12,569 bases of DNA from an uncultured Oscillospiraceae bacterium. GTDB lineage: Bacteria; Bacillota; Clostridia; Oscillospirales; Ruminococcaceae. Both the position numbers and the translations under genes were made by a program. Position 1 is the first letter of the stretch; each line of letters starts with the position of its first letter. The stretch spans positions 1-12,569 of the forward strand of contig CAKSEO010000064.1 in NCBI GenBank assembly GCA_934446565.1. Direction: 5' to 3'. Under the pieces are notes generated by a model, which saw nothing but the letters and a program-made list of their open reading frames with translations, was not told the origin of the DNA and did not search any database. This document shows, piece after piece, positions 1 through 6,943 of the stretch.

Positions 1-61
1 TTGGTAGAACGACGGTCTCCAAAACCGTATGTCGAGGGTTCAAGTCCTTCTGCCCCTGCCA
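1..61 (+). tRNA. tRNA-Trp (CCA), 5' end cut off by the window
   Basis: The sequence holds the D-arm end, anticodon arm, T arm and 3' acceptor strand of a tRNA. The anticodon stem is ACGGT (12-16) paired with ACCGT (24-28). The seven-base loop CTCCAAA (17-23) places anticodon CCA at 19-21, which reads UGG (Trp). The T stem is GAGGG (34-38) with CCTTC (46-50) around TTCAAGT. TGCCCCT (51-57) is the 3' acceptor strand, G58 the discriminator, and CCA (59-61) is encoded. The 5' acceptor strand lies before base 1. A terminator follows directly, so this is the last gene of its transcript. Confidence 0.95.
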
Positions 62-66
62 TTAAT

Positions 67-97
67 CCGCTTAGAATTTAATTCTAGGCGGTTTTTT
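67..97 (+). terminator. Rho-independent terminator of the tRNA-Trp transcript
   Basis: CCGCTTAGAATT (67-78) pairs with AATTCTAGGCGG (80-91), with one G-T pair and a very small nominal loop, so the apical pairs probably open. A run of six T (92-97) follows. It starts 5 bases after the encoded CCA, as expected for the end of a tRNA transcript. Confidence 0.9.
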
Positions 98-249
98 GTT
101 TATTTCCATCTTTAGGATGGCTCTACATTGTCCACACTGTCTGGAATGAAAAATGTTAATGAATTTTCATTTTACTGCAACCTTTGTTCTGCATATTTTG
201 TTTTAATATTAAAGACGGAATAAAACCGCATTTCAAAGGAGGATTCATC

Positions 250-1935
250 ATGAAAAAGGCAATAATATCAGGAATTCTTGCAGCAATGATGCTGACGAGT
301 ACCGCAACAACACTTGTAACCAGCGCAGATAACTGTGTGACTGCACCAGAAACGACACAGGCTTCCAAGAAAAGCACAAGAGTAAAGCTCGACCGTCTGA
401 AAGACTGCACCATATCTTACCCGGAATTTGCTAAAATCTGTGGCGAACCCTACGTTACTGAGCTTACCAAAAACCGTACCATAAAGGGAAAACTTGAATT
501 ATACGATGGCGAAACGCTTTATATTCCATCGGGAATGACACTTACGCTCAACGGCGATTCCGCTTTATATGGAGGAACATTGTTTGTGGAAAAGGGGGCG
601 AAACTTGTTCTGAAAAAAAGCCTTTATATTTACGATGGTGCCAGCCTTATCTGCGATGGTAGTTTAAATGCCGGAAAGGGAAGCAATATTCATGTGAGGA
701 ACGGTGGCATATTTTACACCTCTCCGAAAAGCACGGTGAAACTTAATGCCCAGTCATATTTATATAGCGATGACGAGGCGACGAGTGTATGCTTAGGTGA
801 AGTAAACAAGACAAACGGCGTGACTGATGATATCCGTTGTACATTCATCCCGTCCGTTGTCAGCGCGGTCAAGACGACAAGCAATCTTTTTGGGGATGTA
901 TTGTCATCAGAGGTGGTTTCTGCGGATAGTGTGAAGAAGACACTGTCTGCTAAATGGTATACGCTTTCTGAACTTCCATCCGGAGTAGGCGGCGAAATGC
1001 TCACAGTGCTGTTCGATAACGGCTCGGCCATGAAATTCAGTTTTATGAGTAACAGGCTGCTTGGAATCCAGGGAACTTCAGTAAGAGATATCTGGTACTA
1101 TGCTCCTGATAGGCTTTATGATATGGCTGACGACGTATCTTCTTCGGACGGTACGGATTATAAGATGAATTTCTCCGCTGGTCAGATGGACACGGCTGCA
1201 AGTGAGAGCTCCAATGTAGTTACGGCTAAACTGGATTCTTTTGAGGCCAATCCCGATACTGTCGATTACTGGTTCACAGTTACTGATCAGTTTAAGGGTG
1301 AAACTGAGAAGAAGATATGTGTGAAACGTGACAGAGAATGGAGCGATGAATACACCCAGGAGTTTGATGTAGGAACAGAATACCTGCTTTTCCTCAATTC
1401 TGTGGACTATGTTTACAGAGATCTGTATTACACCCTCACATATTCCATATTTGCTCCGATAAAAAATGGTAATCTGGCAATAGTGATCTACAACGGCGGA
1501 AAATATACTCCATCGGATGAAATATCAACAATAAAGAAAGTTAGCGCGCGTGTAAAGGAGAACGCCGACATAAGCATCGGAAAGCCTATCGGTGGAGATT
1601 ATCTTCACAGTACTGATATAAATCAGGTCATTAAAAGTTCTCCGTACATCGTCAAGGTCAAGATAACAGACGATATAGAGAAGTTCCGTGAATCCAGCGA
1701 TATAAGCATATTCACAGTGGAGCTTGAACAGTCCTACAAGCTCACTCCTGAGACCCCGTTGAAAATAATTCTCCCGAATGATAAGGTGAAGGTCGGCGAG
1801 GAGTATGTTATTATGCTGTATCCGTATTCCGGCTGGGCTCAGAAACATTACATGGAGTCGTCAAGGATCAGCGTCTACAAGCCTGATGACCCTACCCTTA
1901 AATCCGCAATGGAAAAAGCAGATCTATACTTATAA
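250..1935 (+). CDS. Secreted protein with beta-solenoid-like N-terminal part and two related C-terminal beta domains, function unknown
   Basis: The 561-residue product is probably exported. A signal peptide (MKK, hydrophobic core about 4-16) has a likely cleavage after VTSA at residue 26, followed by a Thr/Ser/Lys-rich linker. The ATG at 250 is chosen because AAAGGAGG ends 6 bases before it; an in-frame TTG at 184 has no such site. From about residue 80 to 165 short Gly-turn repeats (GETLYIPSGMTLTL, GGTLFVEKGAKLVL, DGASLICDGSLNAG) look like rungs of a right-handed beta-solenoid. Two later segments each carry a similar motif, VGTEYLLFL (374-382) and VGEEYVIML (515-523), about 141 residues apart, suggesting a tandem domain. 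No catalytic motif, sortase signal or dockerin is recognised. The role is unknown; surface or envelope association is inference. No convincing promoter or terminator was found for it. Confidence 0.85.
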   Translation: MKKAIISGILAAMMLTSTATTLVTSADNCVTAPETTQASKKSTRVKLDRLKDCTISYPEFAKICGEPYVTELTKNRTIKGKLELYDGETLYIPSGMTLTLNGDSALYGGTLFVEKGAKLVLKKSLYIYDGASLICDGSLNAGKGSNIHVRNGGIFYTSPKSTVKLNAQSYLYSDDEATSVCLGEVNKTNGVTDDIRCTFIPSVVSAVKTTSNLFGDVLSSEVVSADSVKKTLSAKWYTLSELPSGVGGEMLTVLFDNGSAMKFSFMSNRLLGIQGTSVRDIWYYAPDRLYDMADDVSSSDGTDYKMNFSAGQMDTAASESSNVVTAKLDSFEANPDTVDYWFTVTDQFKGETEKKICVKRDREWSDEYTQEFDVGTEYLLFLNSVDYVYRDLYYTLTYSIFAPIKNGNLAIVIYNGGKYTPSDEISTIKKVSARVKENADISIGKPIGGDYLHSTDINQVIKSSPYIVKVKITDDIEKFRESSDISIFTVELEQSYKLTPETPLKIILPNDKVKVGEEYVIMLYPYSGWAQKHYMESSRISVYKPDDPTLKSAMEKADLYL

Positions 1936-1990
1936 TTGTCGGATAATACACAAATGCGCCTTACATTATTGAAATATATGTAAACCATGG

Positions 1991-2019
1991 TTGACAGCGG
2001 GTATAAAATGGGGTATAAT
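1991..2019 (+). promoter_or_regulatory. Consensus sigma-A promoter of the GNAT gene
   Basis: TTGACA (1991-1996) and TATAAT (2014-2019) are both perfect and are separated by 17 bases. Transcription should begin near 2026, giving a leader of about 40 bases. The first ten bases, TTGACAGCGG, are identical to those of the araC promoter at 8725. Confidence 0.88.
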
Positions 2020-2065
2020 TATCACAGACTAGATAATACCTGATAATAAGGGAGTGTGTGATGAT

Positions 2066-2539
2066 ATGCCGAAATTAAGCGGCGCAAAGCAGGTAATTAA
2101 TCCCGATGAGAAAGAGCAGATCTGCCGAGAGGTACTGAACTCCCTGCCAGAATGGTCTGGTAAGGACAGGAGTATTGACGAACATGCGGCGGTGTGTAGA
2201 ATGCTTCCGCTATGGGCGGATATCGACGATGGCACGGTTCGTGGTTTTATCGCGCTGCGTGAAACCAGTCCCTACGCTGCGGAGATATACGTAATGGGCG
2301 TTAAGAAGGAATACCAGCGACACAAAATAGGCAAGGGAATGTTTACGGCCTTGTTGAATTACGCCCGCCGTCAGGGATATGAGTACCTCCAGGTAAAGAC
2401 CGTAAAGGAGGGTACCAGTGCCCAGTTCGACACGGCGAATACATTCTATCAGAGCCTTGGCTTCCGTGAGCTTGAGGTGCTTCCGTTGTGGAATGAGAAG
2501 ATACCTTGTCAGATCTATATACGCAATGTAAACTACTGA
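2066..2539 (+). CDS. GNAT-family N-acetyltransferase
   Basis: The 157-residue protein is predicted to transfer an acetyl group from acetyl-CoA to an amine; the substrate cannot be read from the sequence. The acetyl-CoA pyrophosphate-binding motif A is seen as VKKEYQRHKIGKGMF, with the Q-R-x-x-G-x-G/A pattern at 84-91. The following helix and the FYQSLGF motif (127-133) are also typical. The ATG at 2066 is preferred because AAGGGAG (2048-2054) sits 11 bases upstream; a GTG at 2054 in the same frame would overlap that site. It is a single-gene unit between a perfect promoter and a long hairpin. The first 55 residues are less typical and may hold a family-specific lid. No signal peptide, so cytoplasmic. 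Confidence 0.9.
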   Translation: MPKLSGAKQVINPDEKEQICREVLNSLPEWSGKDRSIDEHAAVCRMLPLWADIDDGTVRGFIALRETSPYAAEIYVMGVKKEYQRHKIGKGMFTALLNYARRQGYEYLQVKTVKEGTSAQFDTANTFYQSLGFRELEVLPLWNEKIPCQIYIRNVNY

Positions 2540-2584
2540 AATCAAAAAAAGCGCGCCGTGAAAATGGTGCGCTTTCTTGATTTC
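2538..2584 (+). terminator. Long hairpin ending the GNAT transcript
   Basis: AAAGCGCGCC (2548-2557) pairs with GGTGCGCTTT (2566-2575) around GTGAAAAT. The stem extends outward through GAAATCAA (2538-2545) with TTGATTTC (2577-2584), giving a near-continuous arm of about 19 pairs. It begins inside the stop codon. The T tract is interrupted (CTTTCTTGATTTC), so termination may be imperfect; the stem may also protect the 3' end. Confidence 0.75.
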
Positions 2585-2825
2585 GGGTCATTTTTCACCA
2601 ATGATTGTTGAAAACCCGGTGAATACTGTTGAATCTATTTCGGAATATTTACCCATTGTTTATAGATATATATGTTTAAACTCCGGGGAATTATTGCGGA
2701 AAGTATAGGATAGATACGGATTTACCAATGGTTTTTATGATCGCCGTAACTATCCGTATAATGCGCCAAAATATAACTTGTTTCGGTTAAATACGAGGTC
2801 GATTAAACTGATTGTTAAATACTAT
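2585..2825. other. Gene-poor AT-rich stretch with a weak possible promoter
   Basis: No reading frame here has a ribosome site or a recognisable product. It contains a perfect TATAAT (2757-2762) with only a poor -35 (TTTATG at 2734-2739), and the dyad ATACGGAT (2714-2721) / ATCCGTAT (2752-2759). Two copies of GTTAAATAC (2786-2794, 2814-2822) lie 28 bases apart. A GTTGAAAAC at 2606-2614 matches the repeat cluster further right. It could be a small-RNA locus, a decayed element or plain intergenic DNA. Confidence 0.4.
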
Positions 2826-2905
2826 GTTGAAAAGGTTGAAAACTCGAAACTTAGCCTGTTAAAGTTGAAAGGTTTTCAACTTTTCAACGCGTCCTGGTTG
2901 AAAAG
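2826..2905. repeat. Cluster of GTTGAAAA-type direct and inverted repeats
   Basis: Six copies of a 9-bp unit lie within 80 bases: GTTGAAAAG (2826), GTTGAAAAC (2835), GTTGAAAGG (2864), GTTTTCAAC (2872), CTTTTCAAC (2880) and GTTGAAAAG (2897). They allow at least three alternative foldings. The first is 2826-2843 with 2872-2888, with one bulge. The second is 2864-2870 with 2874-2880, around GGT. The third is 2880-2888 with 2897-2905, around 8 bases. No T tract follows any of them. The right end overlaps the last codons of the leftward PH-domain gene. Function unknown. Confidence 0.8.
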
Positions 2906-3234
2906 TCGCAGAACACCACAGCGTTTCCTCCGCTTGTATGCAGGATGGACATTGCCGAACCACTGAAAAAAGGGGAGGTAAGCCGCATTTCCCATAAAAT
3001 ATTACCCAGGGGTATCGTTTGTTGTCTTTGAAATAAAATACCGCTTGTAATAATTATGCTATTATTACTTATCGTGTACTTCAAATTGTAATAGTACCAA
3101 ACCCAATAAACAGATAGTAATATGACAGCTATACTGGCTGTTAAGACTATGCGCCCGGTGTAAAAGCACAACAGAATGTAAACAGCGATAATACCGCTTT
3201 CAGTCAGCCGGAATACCGTCCATCGTTTTTTCAT
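2884..3234 (-). CDS. Small membrane protein with bacterial PH-like domain (bPH2/DUF304 type), probably 3'-truncated
   Basis: The 116-residue protein has two predicted membrane segments (about 13-24 and 28-47) and then a cytoplasmic stretch. The pattern YTISNNSIIITSGILFQRQQTIPLGNI (53-79) and SAMSILHTSGGNAVVF (93-108) fits the YdbS/YdbT-like bacterial PH domain. That fold usually ends with a further strand and a helix of the 'DPEELxxxI' type. Here the frame stops after FCDFSTRTR, inside a GTTGAAAA repeat arm, so the domain appears shortened. The start at 3234 has GGCGGTGA about 7 bases upstream. It is divergent from the marR gene. No good promoter is visible on this strand. Members are membrane proteins of mostly unknown role. 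It may be functional or a decaying copy. Confidence 0.7.
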   Translation of the reverse strand: MKKRWTVFRLTESGIIAVYILLCFYTGRIVLTASIAVILLSVYWVWYYYNLKYTISNNSIIITSGILFQRQQTIPLGNILWEMRLTSPFFSGSAMSILHTSGGNAVVFCDFSTRTR

Positions 3235-3284
3235 AATATATTCACCGCCACCACAGAATTTTCAGAATCAAGATATAATATTTT

Positions 3285-3332
3285 CTGCACAGATGGATAT
3301 TTTTATGCATGGTGCTGAAAACATCTGTGCAG
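3285..3332. promoter_or_regulatory. Perfect 11-bp inverted repeat upstream of the marR promoter
   Basis: CTGCACAGATG (3285-3295) and CATCTGTGCAG (3322-3332) are exact reverse complements separated by 26 bases, with centres 37 bases apart. The right arm ends 2 bases before the -35 box of the marR promoter. It could be a pair of half-sites for MarR or another regulator, or a hairpin in the leader of the leftward PH-domain gene. MarR proteins usually bind compact palindromes of about 16-20 bp, so the wide spacing is unusual. Confidence 0.55.
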
Positions 3333-3334
3333 TA

Positions 3335-3364
3335 TTGACATATGGTATTTAACAGTGTTAAAAT
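3335..3364 (+). promoter_or_regulatory. Sigma-A promoter of the marR-ABC exporter operon
   Basis: TTGACA (3335-3340) and TAAAAT (3359-3364) are separated by 18 bases. Transcription would begin near 3371, leaving a leader of about 43 bases before the GTG start. Confidence 0.8.
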
Positions 3365-3413
3365 ATGACTACAATCAATATTTTCTTATGTTTCATATAA
3401 GGCAGGTGATATT

Positions 3414-3914
3414 GTGTTCTTTTTGGCTGATATGCTGTGGGAAAACAGCGATTTTATCGGCAACTCTTTCCCACCGGAGGTTTGCAGCGGGATACTGCTT
3501 AGCATGGAGAGATTGAGCCGGATAAAGTCTGACGGCGTAATAATAGGCATGACGCCGTCGGAATTTTCGGTGCTTTGCTGTACGGAGCTGTTTCCGAAGA
3601 AGAATAGCGGCACGGCTGCAAGCGTAGCGGATATAGCGGCGTGTATGGGAGTATCGGTGCCTGCGGTGTCCAGGACGCTGCGCTCCCTTCAGGAGAGAGC
3701 CCTTATAGAGCGAACGGTCGACGAGTATGATCGTCGCAGCGTAAGGGTCACGATAACACAGGAGGGCAGGGATCAGCTCCGGGACAACATGGCCAGGGTG
3801 GTCGAAACACTGAATCGCATATTGTCAGTGTTCACAGAGGACGAGATGCGAACTGTTGCAAAGCTTTACGGCAAGTTCGCCCTTGCAACGGAGAAACAGC
3901 TCGGCACAAGATAG
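3414..3914 (+). CDS. MarR-family winged-helix transcriptional regulator
   Basis: The 166-residue protein is predicted to bind DNA as a dimer and release it on ligand binding. The winged helix spans about 69-116: helix pair SVADIAACMGVSVPAVSRTLRSLQERALIER, then the wing DEYDRRSVRVTIT with the family's D-x-R-R/S pattern. The flanking N- and C-terminal helices form the usual dimer interface. It starts at GTG 3414, with AGGTGAT (3404-3410) directly upstream; an ATG at 3432 lies too far from that site. Its stop is 26 bases before the exporter gene, so the two are co-transcribed, and it most likely controls that operon. It contains several Cys (C24, C55, C56, C77), which may be worth noting for redox sensing, but this is not evidence of it. 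Confidence 0.92.
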   Translation: MFFLADMLWENSDFIGNSFPPEVCSGILLSMERLSRIKSDGVIIGMTPSEFSVLCCTELFPKKNSGTAASVADIAACMGVSVPAVSRTLRSLQERALIERTVDEYDRRSVRVTITQEGRDQLRDNMARVVETLNRILSVFTEDEMRTVAKLYGKFALATEKQLGTR

Positions 3915-3940
3915 ACAGAGCAGGATGAAAGGAGCATACA

Positions 3941-6901
3941 ATGCTTGAGATCAGAAATATCGTAAAGGATTACGAGACCGGCAGCGAAACAGTGCACGCT
4001 CTCAAAGGCGTGTCCATAGCGTTCCGCGAGAGCGAGCTGGTGAGCATTCTGGGACAGTCTGGCTGTGGCAAGACTACGCTGCTGAACATCATCGGCGGGC
4101 TTGACCAGTACACCAGCGGCGACCTTATAATCAACGGGCAGTCCACCAAGCAGTACAAGTCTGCTGATTGGGACACCTACCGCAACCATTCCGTTGGGTT
4201 CATCTTTCAGAGCTACAACCTGATACCGCACCAGAGCGTGTTGTCCAACGTCGAGCTTGCGCTGACTCTATCCGGTGTTTCTAAGGCGGAGCGCCGCAGG
4301 CGCGCAAAGGAAGCGCTCGAAAAGGTAGGGCTCGGGAATCAGCTCAACAAGCGCCCTAATCAGATGTCCGGCGGACAGATGCAGCGTGTAGCCATAGCGA
4401 GAGCGCTGGTAAACGACCCGGATATCCTGCTAGCAGACGAGCCTACAGGTGCGCTGGACAGCGAGACCAGCATTCAGATAATGGAATTGATCAAGGAGAT
4501 CGCGAAGGATCGCCTTGTAATAATGGTAACGCACAATCCGGATCTTGCCGAGAAATATTCCACTCGTATCGTAAGGCTGCTGGACGGTCAGATAGTCGGC
4601 GACAGCGACCCGTTCGACCCGACAAAGGAGTCGGTGCACAGCGAGGTGAGGAAGTCCGATGTCACAAAGGGCAAAAAGACATCTATGTCGTTCCTGACAG
4701 CGCTTTCCCTGTCCAAGAACAACCTCATGACTAAGAAAGGGCGCACGTTCCTGACATCCTTTGCGGGGAGCATCGGTATCATCGGTATAGCGCTCATTCT
4801 GTCGCTTTCCAACGGCGTGCAGGAGTATATCAACAGCGTGGAGCGGTCAACTCTGGCGTCTTTCCCGGTGTCGATACAGCACGAAACTGTTGATTATACC
4901 AGCCTTATGACCTCGATGATGAACGTCCGGGACAACGCTGATGAGGAGCGTGATCCCGACAGGATTTACACCAACGACATCTCAACCGAGATGATGAAAA
5001 CAATGCTTTCCGAAATGCAGACCAACAACCTTGCCGAGTTCAAGAAGTACCTCGAGAGCGACCCGGACGGCATAAGCGAAAGCATAGAGGAGATACAGTA
5101 CAGCTACGACAGCAACCTGTACATCTACGGTCACAGTGCCGACAGTGATATCATGCAGATAAACCCCTCCACGGTCATGACCGCGATGATGGGACAGTCC
5201 ATGGCAGACAACGTGAGCCAGATGACCAGCACCTATTCCTCATTGATGGGCAGTAGTTCCATGAGCAGCTATGACGCATTCCGCGAGCTTCTCAGCACCG
5301 ATATGCTGAAAACGGAATACGAGGTGCTTGCAGGCAGACTGCCGGAGTCCTATAACGAGGTAGTCGTACTGGTAACGGACCGCAACGAACTATCGGATGT
5401 AACGCTGTATACGCTGGGACTCCGCGACCAGAGCGAGCTTGAGGGAATGATGTCGAGTGTAATGGCGGGCGAGAGCTTTGACCTTGATACCGGCGACCTT
5501 TCGTTCAGCTATGATGATCTGATGGGGCTGGAATTCAGCATGCTGACTGCCCCGGAGTTCTATCAGAAGAACGACGACGGTACCTGGACAGATATGCGCG
5601 GCGACAGCGAATTTATGGAGCAGGCTGCGGAGAACGGTCTGAAACTCAAGGTTGTCGGCATAATCAAGCCGGACGCTGATTCGCTGATATCTTCGACGAA
5701 TTCCGGCGGGATAGGCTATACACATGCATTGACCGAATACATGATAGAAAAGGTCAACGACAGCGAGCTGGTAAAGGCACAGAAAGAGAATCCCGACGTT
5801 GACGTATTCACCGGAATAGAGTTCCCCAAGGCTGACGAGGAAGCGGAGCAGCCTATGTCGCAGAGCGAGGCGATGGAGATGCTCACCGGAATGCTTTCCG
5901 AGGAGCAGCGCGCTCAGCTCAACCAGGGCATAATGGCGGTGCTCACCGAGGAACAGCAGGCTGAGATACAGTCCGCGATGATGGGCATGGTGTCCGATGA
6001 GCATATGAACACCATCATGATGGGACTTTTGACTCCGGAGCAGCTCATGCAGCTCCAGACCGGCGCTGACGTAAACAGCCTGCTCACTGATGAGCAGAAA
6101 GCGCAGATGTCCGCGCAGATAGTGGCTTCACTGACGGACGAGCAGAATGCGGAGCTTTCCGCGATGATGAACGGCATGGTTGACCCGTCCAAGCTGTACA
6201 CAGCATTCATGCAGGTGCTGACTACCGACCAGCTGAAGCAGCTCATGGATATGACAAAGGAGCCTGAGAGCACTGACGCGACCTATGACGGCAACCTGAA
6301 ACTGCTGGGTGTTGCAGAGCTTTCCGAGCCGAGTTCCATGAAGATATATGCAACTGACTTTGATAGCAAGGAGAAAATAACTCAGCTTATCGAAAAGTAC
6401 AACGACTCCAAGATAGCGGAGGACGACCAGGCTGACGTCATTAACTACACCGATTATGTAGGGCTGATGATGTCGAGCGTCAGCGACATTATCAATGCGA
6501 TATCCTATATTCTGATAGCGTTTGTTGCCATTTCTCTCGTGGTATCGTCGATAATGATAGGAATAATCACCTACATTTCGGTACTGGAGCGTACCAAGGA
6601 GATCGGTATACTGCGTGCGATGGGCGCGTCCAAGCGTGATGTTTCCAATGTGTTCAACGCAGAAACGCTTATAGTCGGATTTTCGGCGGGGGTTATCGGA
6701 ATCGGTGTGACATTGTTGCTGAATATTCCTATAAATATCATAATCGAGAACATCACAGGCATTGCCAATGTGGCACTTCTCCCGTGGCAGGGCGGTGTGA
6801 TACTTGTTGTGATAAGCATGTTGCTTACGCTTATAGCGGGACTTGTTCCGGCGGGGGTTGCCGCGAAGAAAGACCCGGTAGAGGCGCTGAGAACAGAGTG
6901 A
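3941..6901 (+). CDS. ABC exporter, ATPase fused to MacB/FtsX-like permease, with very large extracytoplasmic domain
   Basis: The 986-residue protein joins an ATPase and a permease. The ATPase (about 1-220) has Walker A GQSGCGKT (38-45), Q-loop Q90, signature MSGGQ (142-146), Walker B DILLADE (161-167) and H-loop H198, all intact, and resembles the LolD/MacB group. One membrane segment (about 270-291) is followed by about 560 extracytoplasmic residues. Three segments then follow (about 854-878, 909-932, 951-971), with the FtsX-family motif ERTKEIGILRAMGASKRDV after the second segment. This is MacB topology, but MacB is near 650 residues, and the extra length is mostly in the outer domain. That domain is Met/Gln-rich and holds nested repeats (652-771). 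AAAGGAG (3928-3934) precedes the ATG. MacB-type proteins move substrates by conformational change outside the membrane; peptides, antibiotics or lipids are possible, but the substrate is not evident. Confidence 0.93.
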   Translation: MLEIRNIVKDYETGSETVHALKGVSIAFRESELVSILGQSGCGKTTLLNIIGGLDQYTSGDLIINGQSTKQYKSADWDTYRNHSVGFIFQSYNLIPHQSVLSNVELALTLSGVSKAERRRRAKEALEKVGLGNQLNKRPNQMSGGQMQRVAIARALVNDPDILLADEPTGALDSETSIQIMELIKEIAKDRLVIMVTHNPDLAEKYSTRIVRLLDGQIVGDSDPFDPTKESVHSEVRKSDVTKGKKTSMSFLTALSLSKNNLMTKKGRTFLTSFAGSIGIIGIALILSLSNGVQEYINSVERSTLASFPVSIQHETVDYTSLMTSMMNVRDNADEERDPDRIYTNDISTEMMKTMLSEMQTNNLAEFKKYLESDPDGISESIEEIQYSYDSNLYIYGHSADSDIMQINPSTVMTAMMGQSMADNVSQMTSTYSSLMGSSSMSSYDAFRELLSTDMLKTEYEVLAGRLPESYNEVVVLVTDRNELSDVTLYTLGLRDQSELEGMMSSVMAGESFDLDTGDLSFSYDDLMGLEFSMLTAPEFYQKNDDGTWTDMRGDSEFMEQAAENGLKLKVVGIIKPDADSLISSTNSGGIGYTHALTEYMIEKVNDSELVKAQKENPDVDVFTGIEFPKADEEAEQPMSQSEAMEMLTGMLSEEQRAQLNQGIMAVLTEEQQAEIQSAMMGMVSDEHMNTIMMGLLTPEQLMQLQTGADVNSLLTDEQKAQMSAQIVASLTDEQNAELSAMMNGMVDPSKLYTAFMQVLTTDQLKQLMDMTKEPESTDATYDGNLKLLGVAELSEPSSMKIYATDFDSKEKITQLIEKYNDSKIAEDDQADVINYTDYVGLMMSSVSDIINAISYILIAFVAISLVVSSIMIGIITYISVLERTKEIGILRAMGASKRDVSNVFNAETLIVGFSAGVIGIGVTLLLNIPINIIIENITGIANVALLPWQGGVILVVISMLLTLIAGLVPAGVAAKKDPVEALRTE
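5894..6253 (+). repeat. Nested amino-acid repeat in the exporter's outer domain
   Basis: Residues 652-771 are made of units starting L-S/T-x-E-Q, with lengths 16, 16, 13, 18, 16, 16, 13 and 12. The order repeats, so two superunits of 63 residues (652-714, and 715-771 as far as seen) lie in tandem. Aligned by eye, first units share 7 of 16 residues, second units 9 of 16, third units 3 of 13 and fourth units 6 of 12. The E-Q after L-T looks like a helix N-cap, so each unit is probably a short amphipathic helix. The DNA copies have diverged, so this is not a recent expansion. Confidence 0.8.
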
Positions 6902-6909
6902 TAATAATA

Positions 6910-6940
6910 AGAAACCCCGACGGATATCGGGGTTTCTTCT
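6910..6940. terminator. Bidirectional terminator between convergent genes
   Basis: AGAAACCCCGA (6910-6920) pairs perfectly with TCGGGGTTTCT (6927-6937) around CGGATA. The T-rich bases that follow on each strand (TTTCTTCTATATT rightward, TTTCTTATTATTA leftward) suit termination of both the exporter operon and the leftward arabinofuranosidase-DUF6171 operon. Confidence 0.9.
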
Positions 6941-6943
6941 ATA

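Noticed and set aside
1..100. tRNA-Trp as an integration site for a mobile element
   Set aside because: No integrase gene and no second copy of the tRNA 3' end were seen elsewhere in the window; a normal terminator follows the tRNA.
184..212. TTGTTC-N17-TATTAA as promoter of the secreted protein gene
   Set aside because: Both boxes match consensus poorly compared with the other promoters in the window.
184..249. Longer N-terminus of the secreted protein from a TTG at 184
   Set aside because: No ribosome site precedes it, and the added residues would bury the clear signal peptide that starts at the ATG at 250 behind AAAGGAGG.
1936..1985. TTACAT/ATGTAA dyad after the secreted protein gene as a terminator
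   Set aside because: The stem is short and AT-only with no T tract, so it is unlikely to terminate transcription.
2778..2966. Rightward 62-codon frame over the repeat cluster
   Set aside because: It has no ribosome site, its sequence is repeat-derived and low in complexity, and it overlaps the end of a better supported leftward gene.
5390..6004. Leftward 204-codon frame inside the exporter gene
   Set aside because: It is antisense to an intact, motif-rich coding region and has Leu/His-rich composition typical of shadow frames.
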